From: Gemmatimonadota bacterium
GTDB lineage: Bacteria > Gemmatimonadota > Gemmatimonadetes > Palauibacterales > Palauibacteraceae
Direction of reading: 5' to 3'
Assembly: GCA_029262175.1 (NCBI GenBank)
Contig: JAJCZV010000049.1
Location: 1 to 44,789 of the forward strand
DNA length: 44,789 bases
The notes under the pieces were generated by a model, which was not told where the DNA came from, did no database searches, and saw only the letters and a list, made by a program, of their open reading frames with translations. Each line of letters begins with the position of its first letter. Within the stretch, counting starts at the first letter, position 1. Positions 7,925-15,219 of this stretch are shown here, in pieces. Made by a program: the position numbers and the translations under genes.

Positions 7925-9838
7925 TCATCTGAACGGCTCGTCGAGGGCCCACGCCGCGTTGAGGCGAACCTGGTGCTCGGGATCGCGGAGTGCGTCGAAC
8001 ACGGCTTGCCGAGCTCGGTCCTCCTCCAGCGCGGCCAGCTGAAGAAGCGCTTGGTTTCGAACACGCCATCGTGAATCAGACATCGCCGCTAGCCATACGT
8101 CGATTCGTCCAGGGTCATCAATCCGTTCGAGGGCTCGAACGGCGGTGCCACGCACTTGTTCGCTCTCGTCGGTGGTCGCGAGTTCGGCGAGCGCGGAAAG
8201 CGCTCGAGGATCCCCTGAGAGGCCGAGGCCCATCGCGAGATCGGTCCTACGCGACGAGTCCGCCGTCGCCAAGCGCTCGATGAAACGGGGTAGAACGTCA
8301 ACGTCGGCGATACGGGTAGCGGCCATCACCGCCATGTGCCTGGTATGGGGATCGGGCTCTGCATCGATCAAGCGGAAGAGGGCTTCGGCGGCCTCCGCAC
8401 TTCCCACTTGACCCAAGACCCAGGCGGCAACTGCCCGCACGCTTGGTAGGTCGTCGGACGTGAGCTGGACGACCGCCCGGGTCGGGCCGGGTCCTCCGAA
8501 GTTCACCAGCGCGACCGCGGCGTTCTCCCGCACATAGGGGTCTACGTCCGTCACAGCCGAGATGAGCGGCTGCACCGCCGCTGGATCGCCTCGCTCGCCC
8601 AGTGAAAGCGCCGCGACCCCGCGCCGCTGCGGATCCGCGTCGGCGAGTTGTGCGAGGAGCACCTCGAAAGCCTCGGGAGATCGGTCGCCCGTGAGCGCCC
8701 AAATTTCCTCGACCGATCCGGGTGTGGTCGGGGCGGCCGCGAAGGTGGCGCCGGCCACGCCGAGCCCCAGGAGCAGGGCTGTTGCCACGCCGACAGTTGC
8801 CGATGGAGCGGACAATGGGGCGCGATTGAACGAACTGTTGAGGATGTCGCTCACGCGTTGACCGAGCTCGCTTTCGCGCGACGCGGTCCGCGTCAGGCTT
8901 GGGCGGGGAGAGGATGAGGTCCGGGCGATCTCCACCAAGTGCTCTGCGTACTCTGGCGAGGTCGTCCCACCCAACAGCACAGCATCGTCGCAAGCGCGCT
9001 CCTGTTCTTGGCGCATCGCTCTTCGAGCCACCCACGCGAATGGGTTGGGCCAATGACATGCGATCGCGATGTCGGCCACGGATTGCCAGACGTAGTCGTG
9101 ACGCGAGACGTGAGCGAGTTCGTGCCGCACCGCCACACGCATGCGCTCTTCGCTCCAGAACTCGACGCCTGGAGGCAGGAGAAGCACGGGTCGGAGGGAG
9201 CCCCACGTCACAGGCACGCTGGTCCAGTGCGTGACAAGCACACGCGGCCGACGACGCATGCCAAGGGCTCTCGCACAATCGAGCACGTATTCTCGTTCTC
9301 GAGACTCCGCGGGGGTCGAGCCGAACCGCGTGATCATCGCGACGCGCAAGCGACTTCGGCCGCTGAGAAAAAGAAGTACGAGGACACCCGAGCCCCAGAC
9401 CGCGAGTATCGACAGTCGAATCCAGCCCGCCAAGATGTTTGTTGCCTTCCGTTCAGGACGCACGAACGAGGCGCCGGTCGTAGTGACGTCGACCGATGGG
9501 GCCACCGGCTCATGCCAGTCGATCCGATCGGCGTATCCCGATGTCGCGATCGTCGTCTCGTCAGCAGATAGGCCGTGGGCGGCCGTCGGCGACGGAGCTC
9601 CAGAGGCCATCGGTGCCCGCGCGGGGGCTCGAAGTCGAAGCTCTGGCGCCGAGATCAAGCCGAGAGGCAGCAGAGCCAGGATGACCAGAGCTACCGTCCA
9701 AATCGTATGCCGCTGCGAGGCGGAAGAACGTCGTGCAAACCGAATCGCGATACCGGCCGCCAAAACGACCGCGGCCCCTTTGAGTAGCAGCTCCGCGAGG
9801 AACGCGGCGGGGGCGGTCTGAAAAACGTCGAGTAACAT
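7925..9838 (-). CDS. BlaR1/MecR1-type M56 membrane metallopeptidase with C-terminal HEAT repeats
   Basis: 637 residues. Hydrophobic helices lie at about 12-34, 46-65 and 138-159. The M56 domain follows with HELAHVSRHDYVWQ (zinc motif HExxH, His239/Glu240/His243) and downstream EQERACDDAVLLGG. A fourth helix occurs at about 346-369 (TVGVATALLLGLGVAGATFAA). From about 380 to the end it is a run of HEAT repeats, e.g. DPQRRGVAALSLGERGD and DPYVRENAAVALVNFG, in place of the penicillin-binding-like sensor of true BlaR1. By the known topology of the family these repeats should face outward. It starts one base after the BlaI-type repressor stop. Probably a sensor that cleaves or triggers loss of that repressor; the signal is unknown. 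Confidence 0.9.
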   Translation of the reverse strand: MLLDVFQTAPAAFLAELLLKGAAVVLAAGIAIRFARRSSASQRHTIWTVALVILALLPLGLISAPELRLRAPARAPMASGAPSPTAAHGLSADETTIATSGYADRIDWHEPVAPSVDVTTTGASFVRPERKATNILAGWIRLSILAVWGSGVLVLLFLSGRSRLRVAMITRFGSTPAESREREYVLDCARALGMRRRPRVLVTHWTSVPVTWGSLRPVLLLPPGVEFWSEERMRVAVRHELAHVSRHDYVWQSVADIAIACHWPNPFAWVARRAMRQEQERACDDAVLLGGTTSPEYAEHLVEIARTSSSPRPSLTRTASRESELGQRVSDILNSSFNRAPLSAPSATVGVATALLLGLGVAGATFAAAPTTPGSVEEIWALTGDRSPEAFEVLLAQLADADPQRRGVAALSLGERGDPAAVQPLISAVTDVDPYVRENAAVALVNFGGPGPTRAVVQLTSDDLPSVRAVAAWVLGQVGSAEAAEALFRLIDAEPDPHTRHMAVMAATRIADVDVLPRFIERLATADSSRRTDLAMGLGLSGDPRALSALAELATTDESEQVRGTAVRALERIDDPGRIDVWLAAMSDSRWRVRNQALLQLAALEEDRARQAVFDALRDPEHQVRLNAAWALDEPFR

Positions 9839-9839
9839 G

Positions 9840-10226
9840 TCAGACCTCCTCTCGCGCGTGCGCGATCCGTTCGGTGAGTTCGTCGAGCTGTTCGCTCGTC
9901 AGTCCTTCTGCGGGTAGGTCGAGCAGCGCCAAGATGGCTTGCGTCGGCGAGCCCTTGAAGAACGTCTTCACGACGTGACGCAGCGCTGAATCCGTGGCTT
10001 CTGCATGGGCGATCGCTGGTCGATAGACGTTTCGTTGCCCTTCTCGGGTGGCCGTCACGTAGCCTTTTTTCTCGAGGTTACGTAGCGTCACGCGGACGGA
10101 GTCGTGTCCGGGAGGGTCGCTCAGTCGGGCTCTTACGTCCGCCGAGGATCCCTCGCCGAGAGCAAAGAGCGCGTCCATCAACTGGCGCTCACGCCGGCTG
10201 AGCTGATTGGATAGCGGTACGTTCAT
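9840..10226 (-). CDS. BlaI/MecI/CopY-family transcriptional repressor
   Basis: 128 residues from the ATG at 10226 (MNVPLSNQLSRRERQLMDAL); the upstream frame runs into the promoter region. The N-terminal winged helix shows the family pattern: LSRRERQLMDALFALGEGSSADVRARL, then VRVTLRNLEKKGYV, with the wing TREGQRNVYRPAI. The C-terminal helical dimerisation part has VVKTFFKGSPTQAILALL. These repressors bind TACA/TGTA-type dyads and are inactivated through a cognate M56 protease, here the next gene downstream in the same operon. The target could be its own operon and the divergent PD40 gene. There is no beta-lactamase nearby, so antibiotic resistance should not be assumed. Confidence 0.92.
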   Translation of the reverse strand: MNVPLSNQLSRRERQLMDALFALGEGSSADVRARLSDPPGHDSVRVTLRNLEKKGYVTATREGQRNVYRPAIAHAEATDSALRHVVKTFFKGSPTQAILALLDLPAEGLTSEQLDELTERIAHAREEV

Positions 10227-10284
10227 GTTTCCCCAGCTTGATAAGGGCGGCCCGACGGAGACTGAAAAAATCTTTTCACCTGTA

Positions 10285-10313
10285 GATATACTGATGTACG
10301 CAACCGAGGGCAA
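10285..10313 (-). promoter_or_regulatory. Candidate promoter/operator of the BlaI-M56 operon
   Basis: On the minus strand TTGCCC (10308-10313) and TATATC (10285-10290) are separated by exactly 17 bases, a plausible sigma70-type pair about 60 bases upstream of the repressor start. Around the -10 lies an imperfect dyad (GTAGATATAC) and a TGTA...GTAC pair reminiscent of BlaI-type TACA/TGTA operators. The ATG of the divergent PD40 gene (10294) lies inside the spacer, so one bound repressor could affect both directions. Read by eye; not a confirmed site. Confidence 0.35.
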
Positions 10314-11208
10314 TAATCTTCAACGCGGCTCGCCCCTTCTGCGGACGCGCGTTTGCTTGGCGCTCACCGTCTCGTGGCTGGGGGCGTTCGCCACGGGTGC
10401 GCTCGCACAGCAATCCGGGTCGTTCAACTCCTATCCAGACTGGTCGCCGGACGGAGCGAGCATCGTGTTCAGCTCGGATCGACTCGGCAGCTCAGACCTC
10501 TTTTTGATCGCTGCCGACGGCTCTGGTCTCCGTAGGCTGACGACGAGCGACAGCGTCGATTCGCATCCTTCGTGGTCTCCGGATGGGCGACGTATCGCGT
10601 TCGACTCGCACCGCGATGGGAACCGCGAGATCTATATGATGAGTTTGGACGAACCCGCGCCGATCCGGCTCACGCACGATCCCGCTTGGGATGGTTCGCC
10701 GTTTTGGTCGCCTGACGGCACGCGCCTTCTCTTCTACTCCGAGCGCGATGGCAACGCGGAGCTGTATGAGATGGATGTCGCGGGCGGGGAGCCGACGCGA
10801 CTCACCCGCACATCGTTCAACGAGTACTATGCGTCGTGGTCCCCGAGCGGAACGGAGATCGTCACGGAGGTGGAGTCCGAAGATCAGCGCGACATCTATG
10901 TTCTGACGGGTGCTTCGGGAGTTCGCGAACGGCTGACCCACGATCCCTCGCGTGACCACCTGCCGGCTTGGTCGCCCGACGGTTCCGAGATCGTGTTCGC
11001 GTCGCGGAGAGCCGGGAACGATGACATCTACGTGATCCAAAGAGATGGGACGGGAATCTGCAACCTCACCACTGATCCGGCGGTCGATGTGATGGCGAAG
11101 TGGTCTCCGGATGGTAGATATATCGTTTTTGTTTCCAACCGCCGCGGCGCGTTCGACCTCTACATCATGACGGCCGCAGGCACGGACGTTCGCCGGGTCG
11201 AGGGGTGA
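10294..11208 (+). CDS. Secreted PD40 (TolB-like) beta-propeller protein
   Basis: 304 residues from the ATG at 10294 (MYATEGNNLQRGSPLLRTRV); this places the signal peptide VCLALTVSWLGAFATGALAQ near the start, cleavage after ALA. An ATG at 10225-10227 is not in frame, and the longer frame would overlap the repressor on the other strand. Six similar blades of about 42 residues follow, with YPDWSPDGASIVFSS, HPSWSPDGRRIAFDS, SPFWSPDGTRLLFYS, YASWSPSGTEIVTEV, LPAWSPDGSEIVFAS and MAKWSPDGRYIVFVS, enough for a closed six-bladed propeller. No enzyme domain. It is transcribed divergently from the BlaI-type repressor, so it may be in that regulon. Function unknown beyond a likely binding role outside the cytoplasm. 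Confidence 0.85.
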   Translation: MYATEGNNLQRGSPLLRTRVCLALTVSWLGAFATGALAQQSGSFNSYPDWSPDGASIVFSSDRLGSSDLFLIAADGSGLRRLTTSDSVDSHPSWSPDGRRIAFDSHRDGNREIYMMSLDEPAPIRLTHDPAWDGSPFWSPDGTRLLFYSERDGNAELYEMDVAGGEPTRLTRTSFNEYYASWSPSGTEIVTEVESEDQRDIYVLTGASGVRERLTHDPSRDHLPAWSPDGSEIVFASRRAGNDDIYVIQRDGTGICNLTTDPAVDVMAKWSPDGRYIVFVSNRRGAFDLYIMTAAGTDVRRVEG

Positions 11209-11211
11209 TCC

Positions 11212-11412
11212 GTGGTGGAAGCAGGATTCGCAGACCGGATCATGTTCGGTTCCGATCAAATGGTTTGGCCCGAAGCGATCGCTCGCGGCGTGGAAGCGAT
11301 CCATGAAGCTCCCTTCCTGACAGAGCCGCAGAAACGCGCGATTCTTTACGACAATGCCGCGCGGTTCTTACGTCTTTCGGATGCAGAGCGAGACCGGCAC
11401 GCCGGTCGATGA
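11212..11412 (+). pseudogene. 3' remnant of an amidohydrolase-family (TIM-barrel) gene
   Basis: 66 codons beginning three bases after the PD40 stop. The translation contains FADRIMFGSDQMVWPEAIAR and QKRAILYDNAARFLRL, which match the C-terminal end of amidohydrolase-2-type metal hydrolases (the G-S-D aspartate is a metal ligand, and the ILYxNAxRFL helix closes the barrel). Full-length members have about 280-350 residues, so roughly four fifths are missing. The upstream sequence is entirely the PD40 gene, so the 5' part was lost by deletion or recombination rather than by a frameshift. A GTG and a second GTG could start translation, but an isolated tail could not form the active site. Confidence 0.7.
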
Positions 11413-11451
11413 ACGTGGCCGCGCTCTACCAGTAGGCTTGCCAGCGTCGAA

Positions 11452-11664
11452 CTACAGTAGGGCGACGACCATCCAGCAGATTCCGGCGAGCCACAGATGC
11501 TTTCGGGGCATCCGCTTTCGGCCCTCGGGACGGTTGAGGATCCCGGGGCGGATCGGAATGACCTTCGCCTCACCGGTGGTCGTGTCCGACACGAGTGTCG
11601 GAGCGAGCCACGGCCCGATCGAGATGATGTCTGGGTCCGCGTGCATTTCCTTACCCCAGCCCAT
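11452..11664 (-). CDS. Small hypothetical single-span membrane protein
   Basis: 70 residues from the ATG at 11664, which has a good ribosome site AGGAGAGG eight bases upstream. The translation (starting MGWGKEMHADPDIISIGPW) is compositionally protein-like: an acidic and proline-containing first half, a basic stretch (RPEGRKRMPRK) and a C-terminal hydrophobic helix (HLWLAGICWMVVALL) ending at the stop. The arrangement suggests a tail-anchored inner-membrane protein with the N-terminus in the cytoplasm. I do not recognise the family. The frame stays open upstream of 11664, but with sequence that does not look coding. It is convergent with the amidohydrolase remnant. Confidence 0.45.
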   Translation of the reverse strand: MGWGKEMHADPDIISIGPWLAPTLVSDTTTGEAKVIPIRPGILNRPEGRKRMPRKHLWLAGICWMVVALL

Positions 11665-12033
11665 GCGTCGTCCTCTCCTGATTCTGTTGAAACCTCGACG
11701 GCTCTCCAGACCGTACGACAGCCAAGCGTCCCAGTCGCCGGTGCCGAAGACCGCACTCCTACAAACGTGGTCTCGGTCGAAAGCGGCTCGGACTGAAGCG
11801 TTTGCGAGATTCACGCCAGGTTGAGGAGGCCAGAGAGTGGTTTGTGGAGGGGAGGGGAAGCGCGCCCATTCGGAGGTTGGTCTTCGCCTACCGGCGGCGC
11901 ATCTTGTGGAGATGAGACCCGACGATTCTGCCCTTCGATCTGCCCACGCATCGGGACCAGGCGGAGGACGTCCCCCGGAGGCGTTCCATTTACTTCTGGA
12001 GATTTTCCTGAGTCCTATCGCAGATCGCCCGTC
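11665..12033. other. Intergenic region without a recognisable gene
   Basis: 369 bases between the small minus-strand gene and the TM2 gene. Frames on both strands are open but Arg/Ser/Pro-rich, as expected for non-coding GC-rich DNA. The only structure noticed is a near-perfect 14-base palindrome, GGAGGACGTCCCCC at 11963-11976 (one mismatched pair), about 60 bases upstream of the TM2 gene. No tRNA-like TTCGA arm is present. Confidence 0.5.
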
Positions 12034-13065
12034 ATGAAGCCTGAGCGTCCTTCGGCGGGACCGGGCGTCGCCGACCGAGAGCTCGATATCGCGCTGGGCC
12101 AGCCGCCGTTTGAACTCCGGCCTCCATCGGTGGCGGAGTCGCGGGACTTGGATTTCTCGCGGGCCGTCCTCGAAGACCTGTACCGATACCCAAAAAAGAA
12201 GCGGAGCGTCGCGATCGCGTTTTGGGCCCTCTCTGGGCTCATGGGTGGGCATCGGTTCTATCTCGACCGCACCGGAACGGGCGTGGCCATGCTCTTCAGC
12301 ATTGGCGGAGCCGGGCTCTGGTGGTTTGCCGATCTGTTTTTTATCAAGCGGATGGTCCGCACGTTCAACGAGGATCAAGCGCACCGGCAGGCCACCGGAC
12401 TGCCGCCACGGTCGCTTTCGTTCATGCCCCCTCTCCTAGGAGCTACGCTTCCTACGGAGCCGGCGTGGGTCGCCAAGCGCCGCGGTCCCCGGCGTCTCGT
12501 CGGAGATCTCATCGTGGTCTTCACGGCAGGGATCAGCATGGGCGCGTTCGCCGCGTCGAATGGCAACCCAGAGCCGATTCTCGCCGTGCTCGCCTTGATC
12601 GCGATTACCATCTTGGGTGCGCGCTGGGACGCTCTGGCTACCCTACCGCTCCTTCGCGGGTTCGATCGGTGGAATCATCGTCTCCGTCTTTATTACCATG
12701 TGAATGACCCGGGCAGCGCGCTTCAACTCGTGTTTCGACCGCTCGGCATTCTCGTGGCGCCGTTTCGTAGACGAGTGCGCGCCGAAGCTCGGCTCTACCT
12801 TCAGTTGGGTGCTTGGTTCACGATCCTGTTTACGGCGATCGATGTGATCCAAGCAGCCGGCATCGGGACACCGGGTGGAATCAACCCCGGCGTATTCTTT
12901 GCCGATTTGGGACAGACCTTTTTCTCGGTCTATGCCTTCACCGCCCCCATCGGCGCCGTTCTCACCAAACACGTTCTTATGGAGAAACGCGACGCGATTC
13001 TCTGGGTTCTTTGCGGCGTCACGATCTTCGCGATCGCGAGCGGCCTGTTCGGCGCGTTCTTCTAA
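12034..13065 (+). CDS. TM2-domain membrane protein with extra C-terminal helices
   Basis: 343 residues from the ATG at 12034 (MKPERPSAGPGVADRELDIA); the frame is open further upstream but low-complexity. A TM2 domain lies at about 55-110: KKKRSVAIAFWALSGLMGG, then HRFYLDRTGTG and a second helix ending in WWFADLFFI, with the usual G-x-H-x-F/Y-Y-L turn. After a soluble linker, further helices occur at about 157-190 (LVGDLIVVFTAGISMGAFAAS and PILAVLALIAITILGA), 255-275 and 290-343. Most TM2 proteins are about 60-150 residues, so this one is extended. Function unknown. The potassium channel gene begins 92 bases downstream on the same strand. Confidence 0.75.
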   Translation: MKPERPSAGPGVADRELDIALGQPPFELRPPSVAESRDLDFSRAVLEDLYRYPKKKRSVAIAFWALSGLMGGHRFYLDRTGTGVAMLFSIGGAGLWWFADLFFIKRMVRTFNEDQAHRQATGLPPRSLSFMPPLLGATLPTEPAWVAKRRGPRRLVGDLIVVFTAGISMGAFAASNGNPEPILAVLALIAITILGARWDALATLPLLRGFDRWNHRLRLYYHVNDPGSALQLVFRPLGILVAPFRRRVRAEARLYLQLGAWFTILFTAIDVIQAAGIGTPGGINPGVFFADLGQTFFSVYAFTAPIGAVLTKHVLMEKRDAILWVLCGVTIFAIASGLFGAFF

Positions 13066-13110
13066 GACTTCCACCACCAACCCGCGGGCCCCGTTCAGTT
13101 TGACCTCGAT

Positions 13111-13134
13111 CGACCGATACTTCGACGTCGGTCG
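13111..13134 (+). repeat. Inverted repeat upstream of the potassium channel gene
   Basis: CGACCGA (13111-13117) and TCGGTCG (13128-13134) form perfect seven-base arms around a ten-base loop, 24 bases before the channel ATG. It may be a hairpin in the 5' leader or a protein-binding dyad; nothing in the sequence decides between these, and short arms of this composition can occur by chance. Confidence 0.35.
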
Positions 13135-13157
13135 GTGAATTCGCGCGAAGGGTCAAC

Positions 13158-14174
13158 ATGTTCGACATCCGTGGGAGATTCTTGGCGGCAACCGCGTATG
13201 CGGTCGCGCTGCTCATCATGGGCACGATCGGCTTCGCGCAGCTTCCCGGCTGGAGCATCTTCGACGCGCTCTATATGACGGCCATCACGATGACCGGACT
13301 CGGATACGGCGAGGTCCACGCCTTGGATGGGGCGGGGCGAGTCCTGGCGATCATGATCTTGGTCTTTGGTGTGACGGCGATGGGGATCTGGTTTGCATTG
13401 ATCACCGCGTCGATCGTGGAGATGGATCTTTCGGAAAACATGCGGGGACGACGACTCATGAAAGAGCTGGAAGCACTGGAGGATCATCTGATCGTTTGCG
13501 GTGGCGGACGCATGGGGCGCCAGATCGCAAAGGAGCTGGCCGACTCGCGGATTCCGTACGTGGTCATCGATCACGATGAGGAGAACATTGAACAGATCCG
13601 CCACATCGATCCAAATGCCATCATTATGGACGCCGATGCGACGAAAGACGACACCCTCTATCGAGCTGGGATCATGCGTGCTCGAGGTCTCGCGGCCGCG
13701 CTTTCAGCGGACGCGGACAACCTTTATCTGTGTCTCTCCGCGCACTCGATCAAGCCAGAACTCGAGATCGTGGCTCGTGCGTACGAGGATGAATCTCGAA
13801 AGAAGATGCTGATGGCGGGGGCGGATCACGTCGTGAGTCCGCTCACCACCGGCGGGCATCACATGGTTTCGTTGATGCTGCGCCCACACGTGATGAACTT
13901 TCTCGACGTCGTGACCTCTTTGGAGGATCAAGCTCGGCTGGTGCTCGAGCAGGTGCCCATTCCTGAACCGTCCCCGGTCGCCGGGCTGCGTCTCGAACAG
14001 GCGGATTTCCACAAGAAAAGCGGACTGGTCGTCTTGGCCATCGAAAGCAGCAACGGTGGCCCCGTTCGATTTATCTACAACCCTGGCCCAGAGGAGCGGC
14101 TCCGGGCAGGCGACAGTCTCATCGTGATTGGCGAAACCGATCAAATCGATCGGCTACGCCGGGCGGTCGCGTAG
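13158..14174 (+). CDS. Two-helix potassium channel subunit with RCK (TrkA-N/TrkA-C) domain
   Basis: 338 residues. First helix about 8-26, then a pore helix and filter with TGLGYGE at residues 46-52 and a second helix at about 62-85 (VLAIMILVFGVTAMGIWFALI). A Rossmann RCK/TrkA-N domain follows (HLIVCGGGRMGRQIAKELA, with the nucleotide loop C-G-G-G-R-M-G; VVIDHDEENIEQI; ADATKDDTLYRAGI), then a TrkA-C domain (about 250-338). This is the MthK/Kch-like architecture, a tetrameric K+ channel gated by cytosolic ligands. The canonical filter is T-V-G-Y-G-D; here Leu replaces Val with an added Gly before it, and Glu replaces Asp, so selectivity may differ. Confidence 0.92.
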   Translation: MFDIRGRFLAATAYAVALLIMGTIGFAQLPGWSIFDALYMTAITMTGLGYGEVHALDGAGRVLAIMILVFGVTAMGIWFALITASIVEMDLSENMRGRRLMKELEALEDHLIVCGGGRMGRQIAKELADSRIPYVVIDHDEENIEQIRHIDPNAIIMDADATKDDTLYRAGIMRARGLAAALSADADNLYLCLSAHSIKPELEIVARAYEDESRKKMLMAGADHVVSPLTTGGHHMVSLMLRPHVMNFLDVVTSLEDQARLVLEQVPIPEPSPVAGLRLEQADFHKKSGLVVLAIESSNGGPVRFIYNPGPEERLRAGDSLIVIGETDQIDRLRRAVA

Positions 14175-14178
14175 GCGA

Positions 14179-14207
14179 GCGAGCGGGAGGCGCGTCCCCC
14201 CGCTCGC
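14179..14207 (+). terminator. Strong hairpin between convergent genes
   Basis: GCGAGCGGGAGG (14179-14190), loop CGCGT, CCCCCCGCTCGC (14196-14207): a 12-base stem with one mismatch directly after the channel stop and just before the stop of the convergent PPC gene. There is no T-run on either side, so a factor-independent terminator is not proven; it may be an mRNA 3' end or a transcription barrier for both directions. Confidence 0.45.
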
Positions 14208-14236
14208 CAACGATTCAATTCAAGGGGTGAGACCGA

Positions 14237-15169
14237 CTAGCGGATCCAATCGTCGAGTAGACCTGGGCAACTGCCGTTCGCCTGCGGCCCTTCAACGCCG
14301 GACACCGTAAGCGTAAACGCTCCCGAACCACCCGCGCCAAGTGAATTGACCACCACCGTGTGGGGCTCGTCTTCGAGCGTAATCGCCATGCGTGAGTTGC
14401 ACGCGCCACCCGAGTCGTCGTCCGTGTTGTAGTCGATCCCGCCGGGCTCTACGACGAAGAGCAATGTGTCGAACGCTCGAGACGCGAGGTCGATGTAGAC
14501 CGTTGTGCCAGGCGTACCGCTCACGAGCCAACCCTCGACGTAGCTTCCGTCGGCCATCTCGACATCGTCGGGACCAAGATCTCCTGTGGCTGAATTCGTT
14601 CCGTCCAGGGAGAGAGTCCCAACGGGAACGAGACTGTCGATGACGTCGAGCACCTCGCCACCACCGTACGCATCGCCGCCGCAATCGCCGCCCGCTGGGG
14701 GGCCCTGACGACTGTCGGCCAGCAACGTAAACGCGCCGGTCTCGCCAGACAGTGAGGATGCGACGACCAAAAAGGTGCCGCTGGCTTCGAGAAACGCTGA
14801 GATCCGAGCGTTGCAGGCGCCGCCGCTGTCATCATCGCTGGCGACCTCGCGACCGTTCGGTCCCACAAGCGTAAGGTAGGAGTCGAAATCATCGCTCAGT
14901 AAGTCAAAGATCACGGGGTCGCCCATCGTGCCCGCGAACTCGAAGGCTTGCACGCGCCGCCCGCCCGCGATGTAGTCCTCGGCAGAAAGACTTCCCGACA
15001 ATTCATCACCCAAAGAGACCGACCCGGTGACCGGGAGCAGCGTGAGGATCGACCGACCCTCGTCCATCTGTGCCGCCCCTGGTGTGGCCATCATGCCGCA
15101 AAGAAGCGCCATCCCGACCCACAGACCGGAGCCCCTGCGGGCCCCACGCAATACGCGGTTCTCACCCAT
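14237..15169 (-). CDS. Secreted protein with two PPC (pre-peptidase C-terminal) domains
   Basis: 310 residues with a signal peptide (GLWVGMALLCGMMATPGAAQ). Two homologous domains of about 115-120 residues follow, each with a jelly-roll pattern typical of PPC domains: first with SDDFDSYLTLVGPNG, ASDDDSGGACNARI and GETGAFTLLA (about 55-155); second with SRAFDTLLFVVEPGG, NTDDDSGGACNSRM and GSGAFTLTVSG (about 195-300). The DDDSGGACN segment, nearly identical in both, is probably a calcium or disulfide turn. PPC domains are usually appended to secreted proteases; here no catalytic domain is present, so this is a stand-alone binding protein. It lies 50 bases after the kinase gene on the same strand. 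Confidence 0.85.
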   Translation of the reverse strand: MGENRVLRGARRGSGLWVGMALLCGMMATPGAAQMDEGRSILTLLPVTGSVSLGDELSGSLSAEDYIAGGRRVQAFEFAGTMGDPVIFDLLSDDFDSYLTLVGPNGREVASDDDSGGACNARISAFLEASGTFLVVASSLSGETGAFTLLADSRQGPPAGGDCGGDAYGGGEVLDVIDSLVPVGTLSLDGTNSATGDLGPDDVEMADGSYVEGWLVSGTPGTTVYIDLASRAFDTLLFVVEPGGIDYNTDDDSGGACNSRMAITLEDEPHTVVVNSLGAGGSGAFTLTVSGVEGPQANGSCPGLLDDWIR

Positions 15170-15219
15170 ATATCCCCATCCCCTCGTCTGGTCTTCGAGC
15201 GGGCTCGCCGCCCTCTAAG

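Noticed and set aside
9840..10226. Reading the BlaI/BlaR1-like pair as a beta-lactam resistance system.
   Set aside because: No beta-lactamase or penicillin-binding sensor domain is present; the M56 protein has HEAT repeats instead.
11821..12033. An N-terminal extension of the TM2 protein by 71 codons.
   Set aside because: The extension is Arg/Gly/Ser-rich without family resemblance, while the ATG at 12034 starts a protein-like sequence.
14179..14207. The hairpin after the channel gene as a proven intrinsic terminator.
   Set aside because: The stem is strong but there is no T-run on either strand; kept only as a low-confidence hairpin.
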